A DNA stretch of 64,000 nt from Arthrobacter sp. OAP107 (GCF_040546765.1 NZ_JBEPOK010000002.1:124001-188000), one strand, 5' to 3'; shown: positions 17,376-25,641, counted from the stretch's first letter. Numbers and translations are program-made. The notes: generated by a model not told the origin, from the sequence alone.

Positions 17376-17534
17376 CTACGCCATTTCCCTGGGCGGGATA
17401 TCCAGGCCGCGGTCGCGCAGCCTGTCCAACACCTCATGGGCAGCATGGTCCAAGTCATTGCCTTGGAGTTGGTATCTGAGCGCATCCACAACGGTGGCGT
17501 GCAGGTCATCGTATTGGTTTTTTGTCTGGGCCAT
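17376..17534 (-). CDS. 52-residue ORF coupled to the TIR gene
   Basis: ATG at 17534, stop at 17376-17378; five bases separate it from the GTG of the TIR gene, whose ribosome site lies inside this ORF's end. The peptide is charged and helical: it opens MAQTKNQYDDLHATVVDALR and ends with RLRDRGLDIPPREMA. It is too small for an enzyme. Possible roles are an immunity or antitoxin-like partner holding the TIR protein inactive, a sensor subunit, or a translational-coupling leader. I recognise no family; the pairing is the main evidence that it is real. Confidence 0.6.
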   Translation of the reverse strand: MAQTKNQYDDLHATVVDALRYQLQGNDLDHAAHEVLDRLRDRGLDIPPREMA

Positions 17535-17614
17535 ATAGGCAGATTACGCGACACCTCTGCGTCAATCGCGAAGCGAACATGTGCCCAGAGGTTCCTGTTG
17601 AGGCATACGGCTGA

Positions 17615-17758
17615 ATGGGCCGGTCCCATTCCAATCCGGACGGCCGCTCCAGCCACATCGAGGCCGAAAGCGATACCTACGAGGAGGCTCGCGAGAACCT
17701 GTTCGCGCTTCTGGAAGAAGGACAAAACGTCATCGTCATCCCCACCGACAGCCATTAG
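17615..17758 (+). CDS. 47-residue mini-protein, paralogue of the 18513-18659 product
   Basis: ATG at 17615 directly after an in-frame TGA, with GAGG upstream. The peptide shares the pattern NPDG...DTYEEARENL...EEGQ...I.TD with the 48-residue product at 18513-18659 (for example SDTYEEARENLFALLEEGQ against GDTYDEARDNLYARLGEGQ). Two copies flanking the SRAP gene and conserved at amino-acid level indicate a real small-protein family. It looks like a small alpha/beta fold; function unknown. Confidence 0.6.
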   Translation: MGRSHSNPDGRSSHIEAESDTYEEARENLFALLEEGQNVIVIPTDSH

Positions 17759-17786
17759 TTGGAGCCGCGTCAGGCAGAATGGCCTC

Positions 17787-18503
17787 ATGTGCGGCAGATA
17801 CGTGATGTCCAAAGCCACCGGTGACCTACTGAACCACTTTGAGGCTAAAGAGGTTGAGGGAAGCCCGCCGCCGCCGAGTTGGAATGTGGCGCCCACCCAG
17901 AGTGTGCCCATCGTGGCTGAGCGTTTGGATGAGGGCACGATTGACCGGCATCTGCTTATCGCCCGGTGGGGTCTGGTCCCGTCCTGGGCCAAGGACATCA
18001 AGATCGGCTCCAAGCTAATCAACGCCCGCAGTGAGTCAATCCTGGAGAAGCCGTCTTTCCGGAAAGCTGCGGTTAAGCGGCGTGCAATCGTGCCGGCTGA
18101 GGGTTATTACGAGTGGCAGAAGACTGAGCATGGTAAGAAGATCCCGAACTACCTGTACTCCGAAAAAGAGCCGTTGCTGGGGTTCGCCGGCTTGTACGAG
18201 TGGTGGGCTGATCCGTCCCTGCCAGAGGATGACCCGGAAAGGTGGCTGCTCAGCTGCACAGTGCTCACCACCACGACGCAGGACGCGCTGGGGCACGTCC
18301 ATGACCGTTCCCCGGTCATCATCCCGCGGGATCGGTTCGCGGAATGGCTGGACCCGGACCTGACCGACAAGGACGAAGTCCAGCACCTGTTGGACTCCCT
18401 GCCGGAACCAACCCTCACACCTCGGATCGTCAGCCCACGCGTGAACAGTGTGCGGAACGACGGGCCCGAGCTCATCGAGCCCGCTGAGCCTTTAGCCAAA
18501 TAG
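17787..18503 (+). CDS. SRAP protein (YedK/HMCES family)
   Basis: 238 residues. The catalytic cysteine is residue 2 (MCGRY), exposed after removal of Met, and the other family motifs are present: WNVAPTQ, RWGLVPSW, NARSES, and PAEGYYEW with its active-site glutamate, plus a late ...DRSPVI... with the conserved histidine in HDRSP. SRAP proteins form a thiazolidine crosslink with abasic sites in single-stranded DNA and protect them at stalled forks. On a plasmid that enters as single strands this fits DNA-entry repair. It is flanked by two paralogous mini-ORFs and is near umuDC and a ligase. Confidence 0.9.
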   Translation: MCGRYVMSKATGDLLNHFEAKEVEGSPPPPSWNVAPTQSVPIVAERLDEGTIDRHLLIARWGLVPSWAKDIKIGSKLINARSESILEKPSFRKAAVKRRAIVPAEGYYEWQKTEHGKKIPNYLYSEKEPLLGFAGLYEWWADPSLPEDDPERWLLSCTVLTTTTQDALGHVHDRSPVIIPRDRFAEWLDPDLTDKDEVQHLLDSLPEPTLTPRIVSPRVNSVRNDGPELIEPAEPLAK

Positions 18504-18512
18504 ACTCATGCC

Positions 18513-18659
18513 GTGAAACTCACCGGCACCATCACCAACCCCGACGGCAGCTACGGATACATCGACGTCGAAGGCGACACCTACGACGAGGCGCGGGACA
18601 ACCTCTACGCGCGTCTGGGAGAAGGACAAAAGCTCATCACCATCCGCACCGACCGCTAA
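18513..18659 (+). CDS. 48-residue mini-protein downstream of the SRAP gene
   Basis: GTG at 18513, stop TAA at 18657-18659, nine bases after the SRAP stop. It reads MKLTGTITNPDGSYGYIDVE at its start and ends with a LITIRTDR strand. It is homologous to the 47-residue product at 17615-17758. The pattern of beta-strand, YDEARDNL helix, then strand suggests a compact three-element fold. It overlaps the end of the convergent ligase gene by four bases. Function unknown. Confidence 0.65.
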   Translation: MKLTGTITNPDGSYGYIDVEGDTYDEARDNLYARLGEGQKLITIRTDR

Positions 18660-19684
18660 CCCGTATGAAGTTCGGGCAGGATCACCTCGGCAGGGGACAG
18701 CTCCGGTCTGGCCCGGAGCAGGCGGAGGGGATGCCGGAAGGACCGGCCCGACCAGGCGGTATCGGCGGAGACTTCCACGACCACCGGCTCCACCAGGGTG
18801 AGCGTGACGGGTTCCTTGTCCCGGTTGAACCTGTCCAGAGTCGTGCCCTTCACAGTGGTGGGCCAGGGGTGCTGACCCTTGGGCGGTTTCAGCCACCGGG
18901 CCAGATCCCGGGCGTCCGCGGTCTTCAGAGGGGTGGACCGGCCCACGATCCGCAATTCACCCTCCAGGACCAGACCCGCCACTACCTCAGAGGGTTGGGT
19001 GATCGGCCCGATTACTGCCCCGCAGATGACGTCTATGGATTCCCGGTGTTTCAGCTTCAACCAGGACCGGACGCCCGGCGTGTACGGCTCGTTGGTGTTT
19101 TTGATGATGAGCCCTTCGACTCCGGTGTGGGGCAGTTCTTCGAACCAGCGGGCGGCCACTTCGGGGTCAGTTGTGGTGGGGGAGAGGGACAGTGGCGGCT
19201 CCCAGCCGGTGGCGAGCTCTTCCAGGAGGGCCCTTCGCTGGTGCAGCGGCAGGTCGCGGGAGTCGTGTCCGGCTACGGCGAGGACATCGAACGCGACGTA
19301 GTTGGCCGGGGTCTGCCGGACCAGTCCGGGGAGGGTTTTCGGGCCGGCGCTGAGGCGCTGTTGCAGGGCGGTGAAGTTGAGCCGGCCGTTGGCCCAGATC
19401 ACGGCCTCCCCATCAATCACGCACCCGGGAGGGACAGCAGCCTCCAAGACCTGAATCAGCTCGGGCAGGTATCTGCTTAGGTCTTTGCCCTGCCGTGACC
19501 AGAGCGTGGCCCGGTCATTGTCCCGGACGACGATACAGCGGTAGCCGTCCCACTTGGCCTCAAACAGCAGGTTCCCGGCCCGGGCGCGGGGCATCTTCGT
19601 GACGGCCCGGGCGAGGGCGACCTTCACCGGCGGGGCAAGCCCCGCCGGCAGGCCGGTCCCGGCAGAGTGCTCAGCAGTCCCCAT
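18656..19684 (-). CDS. ATP-dependent DNA ligase (LigC/LigD ligase-domain type)
   Basis: 342 residues from the ATG at 19684, preceded by GAAGG at good spacing. Nucleotidyltransferase motif I is FEAKWDGYRC with the AMP-accepting lysine, motif III is VAFDVLAV, motif IV EGLIIKN and motif V SWLKLKH. The C-terminal OB-fold (about 240-335) completes the adenylation/OB core, so it is a stand-alone ligase like LigC or the ligase part of LigD; no polymerase or nuclease domain is attached. It seals nicks, here probably in repair with the SRAP and Y-polymerase genes nearby. Confidence 0.85.
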   Translation of the reverse strand: MGTAEHSAGTGLPAGLAPPVKVALARAVTKMPRARAGNLLFEAKWDGYRCIVVRDNDRATLWSRQGKDLSRYLPELIQVLEAAVPPGCVIDGEAVIWANGRLNFTALQQRLSAGPKTLPGLVRQTPANYVAFDVLAVAGHDSRDLPLHQRRALLEELATGWEPPLSLSPTTTDPEVAARWFEELPHTGVEGLIIKNTNEPYTPGVRSWLKLKHRESIDVICGAVIGPITQPSEVVAGLVLEGELRIVGRSTPLKTADARDLARWLKPPKGQHPWPTTVKGTTLDRFNRDKEPVTLTLVEPVVVEVSADTAWSGRSFRHPLRLLRARPELSPAEVILPELHTG

Positions 19685-19955
19685 CGAGGCCTTCGAGCGT
19701 ATCGACCTCGACGGCGTCCAGCAGTTCGGCGGTGCTGTTCCCGGTCCTTCTGGCCAGTTCATCGACGGCGATGAACCCGGTCCGGGCCAGGGCGATGGCC
19801 AGCTCCGCCAAATACCCGGCCCCGTTGCGCTGCACGAGGTCGTCCATGACCGCGTGCATGCGGCCGGTCATCCCAGAGGGGCCCTCGGCTTCCACGGCGG
19901 CCATGCGCAGCAGGGTCAGCGCGGCCAGCCGCGGATCGTCGTACATCAGTCCCAT
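19671..19955 (-). CDS. Small helical protein upstream of the ligase
   Basis: 94 residues from the ATG at 19955 (an ATG at 19946 is also possible). It is Ala/Leu-rich and helical with no membrane segment; a central LAELAIALARTGFIAVDELA could be a protein-interaction helix pair. It overlaps the ligase start by 14 bp, so the two are coupled. Family not recognised. Confidence 0.55.
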   Translation of the reverse strand: MGLMYDDPRLAALTLLRMAAVEAEGPSGMTGRMHAVMDDLVQRNGAGYLAELAIALARTGFIAVDELARRTGNSTAELLDAVEVDTLEGLDGDC

Positions 19956-20014
19956 GGCCCAAAGGCTACGCCAGGCACCGGCCGTGCGGGCCCGGTCGTC
20001 CGCCCGGGTGCTGC

Positions 20015-20284
20015 CTATTTGTCTGCCCAGCGTTCGTGCGCGGCCTGGCAGGTGATCCCTGCGGCACGACAGATGTCCGCCCAGGTCGCCCCGGCGGCTT
20101 TGGCGGCCGCGAGGGTTTTGTCCAGCCGCCTTTCGGCCTGGGTGTAGTTGCGTGCCGCGGCCACCACACCCAGGGGCGCGACGTGTTCGAGCCATTCATC
20201 GCCGATGGCATCATCGACCGGTTCCGGGGCATGGGCTGACTTTTCACGGGGCCTGCAGGACCCGGACGAGGCGGCTGGTTTCAT
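20015..20284 (-). CDS. Small HTH-like protein
   Basis: 89 residues. The C-terminal half (about 45-85) reads RRLDKTLAAAKAAGATWADI and continues into a CRAAGITCQAAHERW segment, which looks like a helix-turn-helix of the type found in small actinobacterial plasmid regulators. The N-terminal part is low complexity. It overlaps the end of the frameshifted gene at 20244-20610 by 41 bp. A downstream start is possible but no other Met lies in frame. Confidence 0.5.
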   Translation of the reverse strand: MKPAASSGSCRPREKSAHAPEPVDDAIGDEWLEHVAPLGVVAAARNYTQAERRLDKTLAAAKAAGATWADICRAAGITCQAAHERWADK

Positions 20285-20610
20285 CCAGGCGGTCCACCGG
20301 GCGGGTCCAGGACAGCTCCCGGGCGGGGGTCATCATCCACAGGGCGAAGTAGTTGTGCGGCACTTTCGCCTCCAGCGCCGCCCGGAACAGCGCTGTCACC
20401 CGGGGATCGAGCTGGCCGCCGGCGGTGAACTGGAAGCCGGGGCAGAAGGTCCCGTCGTCGATGAACACCCGGACCAGGCTGCGCAGCACCGGTTCCGCGT
20501 CCGGGCAGCGCGCTGAGCCGGGCGTGCACGTGCTGCAGGGAGGGCAGTCCGAACTCACGGCGCAGCGCCGCCCACATCTGGTCCGGCACCGGCCCGGAGA
20601 ACTTACTCAC
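20244..20610 (-). pseudogene. Small conserved gene interrupted by a +1 frameshift
   Basis: The first frame starts at 20610 (MSKFSGPVPDQMWAALRREF) and loses coding character after ...HARLSALPG. The neighbouring frame continues smoothly with DAEPVLRSLVRVF and ends at 20244 with ...TSRLVRVLQAP. Joining them by skipping one G in the CCCGGAC stretch gives one protein of about 121 residues with even composition. I do not recognise a function. The break is a mutation or a sequence error. Confidence 0.6.
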
Positions 20611-20620
20611 GATTGCCCCC

Positions 20621-20986
20621 TTACCCGTCGGTGATGGAAACCAGGAGCCACTGCTCCGACAACGGGTCGCGGCGCAGCTCGAAGGTCCGCAACGGCGCGG
20701 AGGCGCTATCGCGGACCTGGACGCGCCAGTGTTCGACGCTGACCAGGTCCCCGGAGCCGATGGCCGCCCGTGTGCCGGTGTGCCACCAGTCGCAGCGTTC
20801 GAACCAGTGCACCGGTTCGGCTGCGACCGCCCAGATCTGTCCGTCGTGGCGGACGGCCAGGGGAGTTCCGGCGGCGTTGAACCGCACCTGTACCGGCACG
20901 CCGGGCTTCGCCGTTGCTGTTGCGGGCGCGGTCTTGAGCGTGGGCCCCGCAGGGTTGATGGTGCGGGGTTCGTGGGTGATGGTCAT
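20621..20986 (-). CDS. DUF6504-like protein downstream of umuC
   Basis: 121 residues from the ATG at 20986, with GGAAGA about 8 bp upstream. A Pro/Thr/Ala-rich N-terminus leads into a beta-rich domain rich in tryptophan and arginine (WFERCDWW, EHWRVQVRD, FELRRDPLSEQWLLV). Proteins of this kind (DUF6504) are often encoded next to Y-family polymerase genes in actinobacteria, which agrees with its place after umuC. Function unknown. Confidence 0.65.
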   Translation of the reverse strand: MTITHEPRTINPAGPTLKTAPATATAKPGVPVQVRFNAAGTPLAVRHDGQIWAVAAEPVHWFERCDWWHTGTRAAIGSGDLVSVEHWRVQVRDSASAPLRTFELRRDPLSEQWLLVSITDG

Positions 20987-21027
20987 TCGTTGGTCTTCCG
21001 TGTTGGTGCTGGTCGTGGGGGTGTTTG

Positions 21028-22265
21028 TTAGGCGGCTTTGACGAGGGGGAGTTCGTCCCAGTGGGTGGTGTAACGGGGGGAGAGCATGTCGCGTTTCATG
21101 GTCCAGTCCAGGCCGGTTTTGATGCCGGCGTGGCCCAGGCCGATGGCGCCGCGCCCGTACCGGCGGGTGACGTCCTCCAGGAGGGTGCCGATGTGGCGTT
21201 CCTCGTGCGGGTTCTCGAAGGGCTCGAGGGGGGATTGGTTGCCGGTGGGGCGCAGGTCGGTGACCATGATCCCGGCGCGGGCGTATTTGAGGCCTTCCTG
21301 GATGGTGGGCAGCAGCGCGTGCGCGGCGCGGGTGAGCAGGACCGGGTCCGCGGTCGGCATCGGCAGTGCCACGCACACCGACGGGTAGGACTTCTCGTAC
21401 TGGTTGTAGTGGGAGGTGCCGGCGAACGCGGTGAGGACCTTGGCCTGCAGCCCGTGCTTGCCCAGCCGGGCTGAGGCCTGTTGGCCGTAGACGGAGAGGA
21501 CCTGCCGGAGCCCGGCCCGCGTGGTGACAGGGGTGGCGAAGGAGCGGGAGAAGATCAGCTGGTCCCGGCTGATGCGTTCTTCCTCCATCGGGATGCAGGG
21601 GGTGCTCTGCAGTTCCAGGACGGTGCGCATCATGACCACGGAGAACTTGTCCCGGATCGCGACCGGGTCCGCGGCGGTGAGGTCGGCGATCGTGTGGATG
21701 CCGATGGCGTTCAGGCGTTTGGTCAGCCGGCCGGCGACGCCCCAGATTTCCTCCACGGACAACCGCCCCAACAGTGCCTTCCGTACTGGTTCCGGGACGG
21801 ACTCCCAGTGGCAGACCCCGTCGAAGGCGGGGTTGTGTTACCCCGACGTGCAGCCGGACTGCCGCTTTCATCGTCCGTCCCAAGGCGAGGAGCTCTTCGG
21901 GGGAGCCTTTGACGCCGAGGAAGGCCTCATCGATGCTGTAGACCTCGAGCCAGGCCGAGTACCGGCCCAGCAGCTCCATCACCCGGGCGCTGATGTCCCC
22001 GTAGAGCTCGTAGTTGGACGAGAGCGCGACCAGTCCCCATTCCTTCGCCCGCGGGGCGAGTTTGAACCAAGGCTCGCCCATCGGGATGCCCAGGGCCTTC
22101 GCTTCAGGGGAGCGGGTGACGGCGCAGCCGTCGTTGTTGGACAGCACCACCACCGGCCGGCCTTCCAGGGACGGGTCGAAGGCACGCTCGGCCGAGGCGT
22201 AGAAGCAGTTCACGTCCACATGCGCGATCTGCGGCATCCGCCGCATCACCGCCGGCCTAGACATC
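21028..22265 (-). pseudogene. umuC: Broken umuC (Y-family DNA polymerase V)
   Basis: The N-terminal part (from ATG 22265) has the Y-family signature IAHVDVNCFYASAE with the metal-binding aspartate, SNNDGCAVTRSPEAK, and YSIDEAF. Reading is normal to RLHVGV near 21840. It then jumps to the next frame, where NPAFDGVCHWESV and the little-finger region (GRLSVEEIWGVAGR onwards) follow to 21028. The segment that should lie between, about 20 residues including the usual GIAPTKTLAKLAN-type motif, is missing and the frame is shifted. A deletion inside the palm/thumb boundary has therefore inactivated the enzyme, unless the assembly is wrong here. umuD upstream is intact. Confidence 0.8.
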
Positions 22266-22305
22266 GGATTCCCCAGGACAAAAGCGCCCGCCAGGCATGG
22301 CTTCC

Positions 22306-22737
22306 TCAGACATGGTGCAGGCACCTTGTTGCGACGCCCCACACGCTCAGCTCGGACAGGGCGGGGACGCGGATGTCCGGGTACTTGGGGTTCTCCGCCT
22401 GCAGCACCACGCCGGTGGCGGTGATGCGCAGCCGCTTGATGGTCAGCTCCCCGTCCAGGACCGCGACCACGACCGACCCGTCGGTGGGTTCCAGGGCCCG
22501 ATTCACGATGAGCTCGTCCCCGTCGCTGATGCCGGCGCCTTCCATCGAGTCTCCGGTCACCCGCACCACGTAGGTGCTGGTGATGTCCTTGATCAGGTGC
22601 TCGTTCAGGTCGATCCGGCCGTCGAAGTAGTCCTGCGCCGGCGACGGGTACCCCGCCGCGACCGGCACCGGGGAGACCAGCACCGACAACAACGACACGC
22701 CCGCATCTAGCACACGGGGACCAACAATGACGCCCAC
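22306..22737 (-). CDS. umuD: UmuD/LexA-like self-cleaving S24 peptidase
   Basis: 143 residues from a GTG at 22737, chosen because AAGG lies 6 bases upstream; the frame is open further 5' across the promoter. Catalytic serine in VTGDSMEGAGI and the general-base lysine in DGELTIKRL are both present, with the cleavage-side region near the N-terminus. UmuD is processed upon SOS induction and activates UmuC. A LexA box lies 13 bp before the start. The umuC gene follows after a 40-bp gap, but is broken, so UmuD may have no partner in this plasmid. Confidence 0.9.
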   Translation of the reverse strand: MGVIVGPRVLDAGVSLLSVLVSPVPVAAGYPSPAQDYFDGRIDLNEHLIKDITSTYVVRVTGDSMEGAGISDGDELIVNRALEPTDGSVVVAVLDGELTIKRLRITATGVVLQAENPKYPDIRVPALSELSVWGVATRCLHHV

Positions 22738-22749
22738 AACACACCTTTT

Positions 22750-22765
22750 TCGAATATATGTTCGA
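22750..22765. promoter_or_regulatory. LexA (SOS) box of umuDC
   Basis: TCGAATATATGTTCGA matches the actinobacterial/Bacillus-type SOS box (TCGAACnnnnGTTCGA) with one mismatched arm position and sits right before the umuD ribosome site. It should keep the operon silent until DNA damage or single-stranded DNA entry activates RecA. Confidence 0.85.
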
Positions 22766-22972
22766 TAGGTTTCTAGTGTAGACCCGGGGTCGGACAGTAA
22801 AGAATCCCCCAGGTGCATCGGGCACACGAGGCCCTTGCCCCGGCGCTTGGACGCTACGGGTTGCACGCCAATGGGGACAGCTTTGAGCTGTGCGTAGGGC
22901 TCCACCTGCCCCCAGTGGGCACAATCCGTTCACCCGGTCTGGTGGTCTGCCTCCGCTGTCCGGGGGGCGGGG

Positions 22973-23638
22973 TTACACGGTGCCGGTGCGGGGTTTGCGG
23001 CCGCGTTGCCGGCCGGAGCGCCAGCCCGGCAGCATCTCATCCAGCGCGCCTGCCTTGGCGGGTTCGAGTTCGCCGCGGCGTGCCTTTTGGCGCTGGGCGT
23101 GTAGCCAGACGCCGAGGTCGTGTTCTTCCCCACTCAGAACGGCCTTGTGCCGGGGCCAGTCGTGCCCGGCCGCCCGGTACCGCAGCAGGGCGGCGAGCCG
23201 GTCCTGCCACCTGGTCTCATCGGCCACGGACCGCGGCGGCCGTTGCCAGTCCGGGAGGGCGGCGAGCCCGTCACGGTAGGCGGGTGCGAGTGTCCCGGCT
23301 GCGGCGTCGCGGCGGCGCCGCTCCAACCAGGACGCCAACGTCCGCTCGTCCGCGTCGGCGGCGGTGCGCGAGGGATACCGGCTGGTTTCCTGGACCAGGG
23401 CCACGAGCTGGTGCATGCGCGCCAGCCCCTGCCCGCTCACCTGCACTGGCGGTGGGCCGGCGGCTTTCTCGTGCTCAGCCTGCAGCCCCGGGTCCGTTCG
23501 AAGTGCCACGGACAGGTGGTAACCGATCGTCGCGGCCGGGGCCCGGGTGAGCGCGGCGATCCGGGAGCGGGTCAGCCCGCCCCGGTACATCAGCACCCAC
23601 TCCGCGTTTGGAGCCGCAGTACGCCGCCTGGTCGTCAC
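22973..23638 (-). CDS. Helicase-associated (HA) domain protein
   Basis: 221 residues from a GTG at 23638, with AGGA 7 bases upstream. The N-terminus (about 1-50) has HTH character (LTRSRIAALTRAPAATIGYH). The C-terminal half contains a clear helicase-associated repeat, WQDRLAALLRYRAAGHDWPR followed by GEEHDLGVWLHAQR and ALDEMLPGWR, and a weaker one before it. HA domains are small DNA-binding modules found in actinobacteria. The frame is open far upstream but has no coding character there. Its start context is nearly identical to that of the gene at 57884-59278. Confidence 0.7.
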   Translation of the reverse strand: MTTRRRTAAPNAEWVLMYRGGLTRSRIAALTRAPAATIGYHLSVALRTDPGLQAEHEKAAGPPPVQVSGQGLARMHQLVALVQETSRYPSRTAADADERTLASWLERRRRDAAAGTLAPAYRDGLAALPDWQRPPRSVADETRWQDRLAALLRYRAAGHDWPRHKAVLSGEEHDLGVWLHAQRQKARRGELEPAKAGALDEMLPGWRSGRQRGRKPRTGTV

Positions 23639-24006
23639 GGCACTATCCTGCCACCCGCACCGCTCAACGACCTGCCGCGAAGTCCATCCTGCATGGCGTG
23701 CACGCGCCTGGGGCTGCCCTTTCCGCCGGGGCCGGGGTGCATGGGGGACAGCCCGGCCCCCGGCGTCAGGGCCGGCAGGCTTTGCCCGTGACTGCGGCCC
23801 GGTGGGGATGAGACAACTCTGTCTCGCCAACCTTGGGGAAAGCACGGACCGCCTTGGGGGTCCATTGGCCGTCGGCTGGGAGCAAGGACATGCTCGCAGG
23901 GCTCGCACCCATGAGGGCGTCCGCTGGCGCGGCCGACTGTCGGGGTCCAGGGTGCGCCGTCGCAGAGCTCCGTCACCCCCTGAACCCGTTGTCTACGTCT
24001 TCGACG

Positions 24007-24211
24007 TTTTTTGGCTGCTGTCCTTCGGATTGTACGTGCCCGCTCCACCCCGTCTAGCCCCTTTCGTTCCTCAAGGGGCCCGCGGCCCGGGGAATCGGCT
24101 GCGGCGCTCCTGCGTCGCTTATTTCCTTCGCAGATTCCCCGGCCCTTGCCCTGCCGGGTAGACGGGACTCCACGGGCACAGCTCCGCGGTGCTCCGCCAG
24201 CAGCCAAAAAA
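24007..24211 (+). ncRNA. Structured repeat element, copy A
   Basis: Closed by the inverted repeat TTTTTTGGCTGCTG / CAGCAGCCAAAAAA. Inside, CCGTCTA pairs with TAGACGG across most of the element, CCCCTT pairs with AAGGGG, and the conserved single-stranded blocks GGATTGTACGTG and CTTATTTCC are present. The upstream flank from about 23915 also matches copies C and D. It differs in sequence from the other copies while keeping the stems. No leader block follows; an IS110-family transposase starts 300 bp downstream, so the gene once served by this copy was probably displaced. Confidence 0.55.
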
Positions 24212-24511
24212 CAACTGTGAGTCTTGCAGTGGTTGGTCTGGGACTAGCTGGCAGTGTTGATGCCGGTCGTTCTGCCTGGTACGTGACTCGAAAAACAACT
24301 TGCCCCTTGTGGGTGCGTTTCCCCCGACTTGTCTGCGCTGGGTGGAGCGGCCGGTGTTGCCTGTCCCACGTCGGTGGCTTGATTAGAAGCTTGCCCAGCC
24401 TTTGCAGGTTGTGGCTCATCACAGTTTTGCCTCGAGGTGACTCTTCTCAGGTTCAATGTCGGCCGTCATGCGGCCGTTCTTGTCCGTTCGAAAGGAAGGA
24501 GGGTTGCAGCG
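24212..24511. other. Non-coding stretch between element A and the IS110 transposase
   Basis: No gene seen. The left end of the IS110-family element must lie here. Members of this family encode a bridge RNA in the non-coding end next to the transposase, so one may be encoded in this interval. I could not place the insertion boundary. Confidence 0.35.
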
Positions 24512-25603
24512 TTGACTATCGTTGCTCAGACCCGCCCGTTCGTCATCGGCGTGGACTGTCACGCCCGCACCCACACTTACGCAGTCATTGAGGCCAGCAC
24601 CAAGCGACAAGTCGCGAGCGAGCAGTTCCCGACCACGCCGGCAGGGATTTCCCGCGCACTTGCCTGGGTAGGCCGGAGGACGGATGGCGATATGACGTGT
24701 CTATGGGCAATTGAGGGTGTCGGCACTTATGGTGCACGCCTGGCCAGGGCAGTAAGCCATGCTGGCTACGAGGTCGCCGAAGCTCCACGGATGAACGCCC
24801 GGGGTCGCCGGGGGATCGGCAAATCCGATCCGCTGGACGCGGCTGCCATTGGAACCGCTGTCCTTGGCCTGGAGGAGTCTCAGCTCCGAGCCCCGCGCCG
24901 GGATGAAGGAACCCGTGCCGGGCTCAGGATCCTGAGCGCCGCCCGGGACCAGTTGACCCGGGACCGAACATTGAATGCCAACGCACTACTTGCCTTGCTC
25001 CGGGCACATGATCTGGGAATCGACGCTCGTAAACCGCTGATTCCCTCCCAGATCGCCACGATCACCAGGTGGCGGGAACGACAGGAACAGATCGAACTAT
25101 CAATCGCGCGCGAAGAAGCCGTCAGGTTGGCCCGCCGCGTCCTCGAAGTCACCACCCAACTGGCTGCGAACCAGAAGCGCATGACAGAGCTGATCCAGCA
25201 AAGCCCCGCTGCACCGCTGTTGGAAATGGTGGGCGCAGGGGCTGTCACAGTCGCCACTGTCCTGACAGCATGGTCGCATCCAGGAAGGGTTCGCAGCGAA
25301 GCTGCCTTCGCCTCACTGGCAGGGGTGAGTCCCTTGCCTGCCTCAAGCGGTAATACCGTCCGGCACAGGCTCAACCGGGGCGGTGACAGGCGCCTCAACC
25401 GAGCCTTGCACACCATCACCATGACCCGGATGGTCCACGACCCCGGAACACGGGACTACGTCGCCAAACGCACCCAAGAAGGTCGTAGCTACCGGGAAAT
25501 CCGCAGATCCCTCAAGCGTTACATCGCCCGAACCCTCTACCGCCAACTTAATACCCTCTATGCCACGGCGGAACCGGCCTTAGTGCCCATCTCAAATCCC
25601 TAG
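24512..25603 (+). CDS. IS110-family transposase (DEDD plus Tnp_20 domains)
   Basis: 363 residues from a TTG at 24512 with GGAGGG at good spacing; the frame is open to 24437. The N-terminal RuvC-like DEDD domain starts FVIGVDCHARTHTYAVIE and has GKSDPLDAAAIG further on. The C-terminal Tnp_20 domain carries LAGVSPLPASSGNTVRHRL with its serine and GGDRRLNRALH. IS110 recombinases move their element without terminal inverted repeats and are guided by a bridge RNA. The gene is full length and has no internal stop, so the element may be active. Confidence 0.9.
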   Translation: MTIVAQTRPFVIGVDCHARTHTYAVIEASTKRQVASEQFPTTPAGISRALAWVGRRTDGDMTCLWAIEGVGTYGARLARAVSHAGYEVAEAPRMNARGRRGIGKSDPLDAAAIGTAVLGLEESQLRAPRRDEGTRAGLRILSAARDQLTRDRTLNANALLALLRAHDLGIDARKPLIPSQIATITRWRERQEQIELSIAREEAVRLARRVLEVTTQLAANQKRMTELIQQSPAAPLLEMVGAGAVTVATVLTAWSHPGRVRSEAAFASLAGVSPLPASSGNTVRHRLNRGGDRRLNRALHTITMTRMVHDPGTRDYVAKRTQEGRSYREIRRSLKRYIARTLYRQLNTLYATAEPALVPISNP

Positions 25604-25641
25604 GGTTCTGAGACGCTGAGGTTTCGAGACACATGACACGG
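25592..25641. repeat. Res-like motif cluster behind the IS110 transposase
   Basis: Contains CTGAGACGCTGAGGTTTCGAG followed by ACACATGACAC. GGTTTCGAGACACA is shared with 12171-12184, and the GAGAC units resemble the region before the 33264 recombinase. Confidence 0.3.

Noticed and set aside
24007..24211. Element A as the bridge RNA of the adjacent IS110-family element
   Set aside because: The same element occurs three more times without any IS110 gene, so it is not specific to the insertion sequence.
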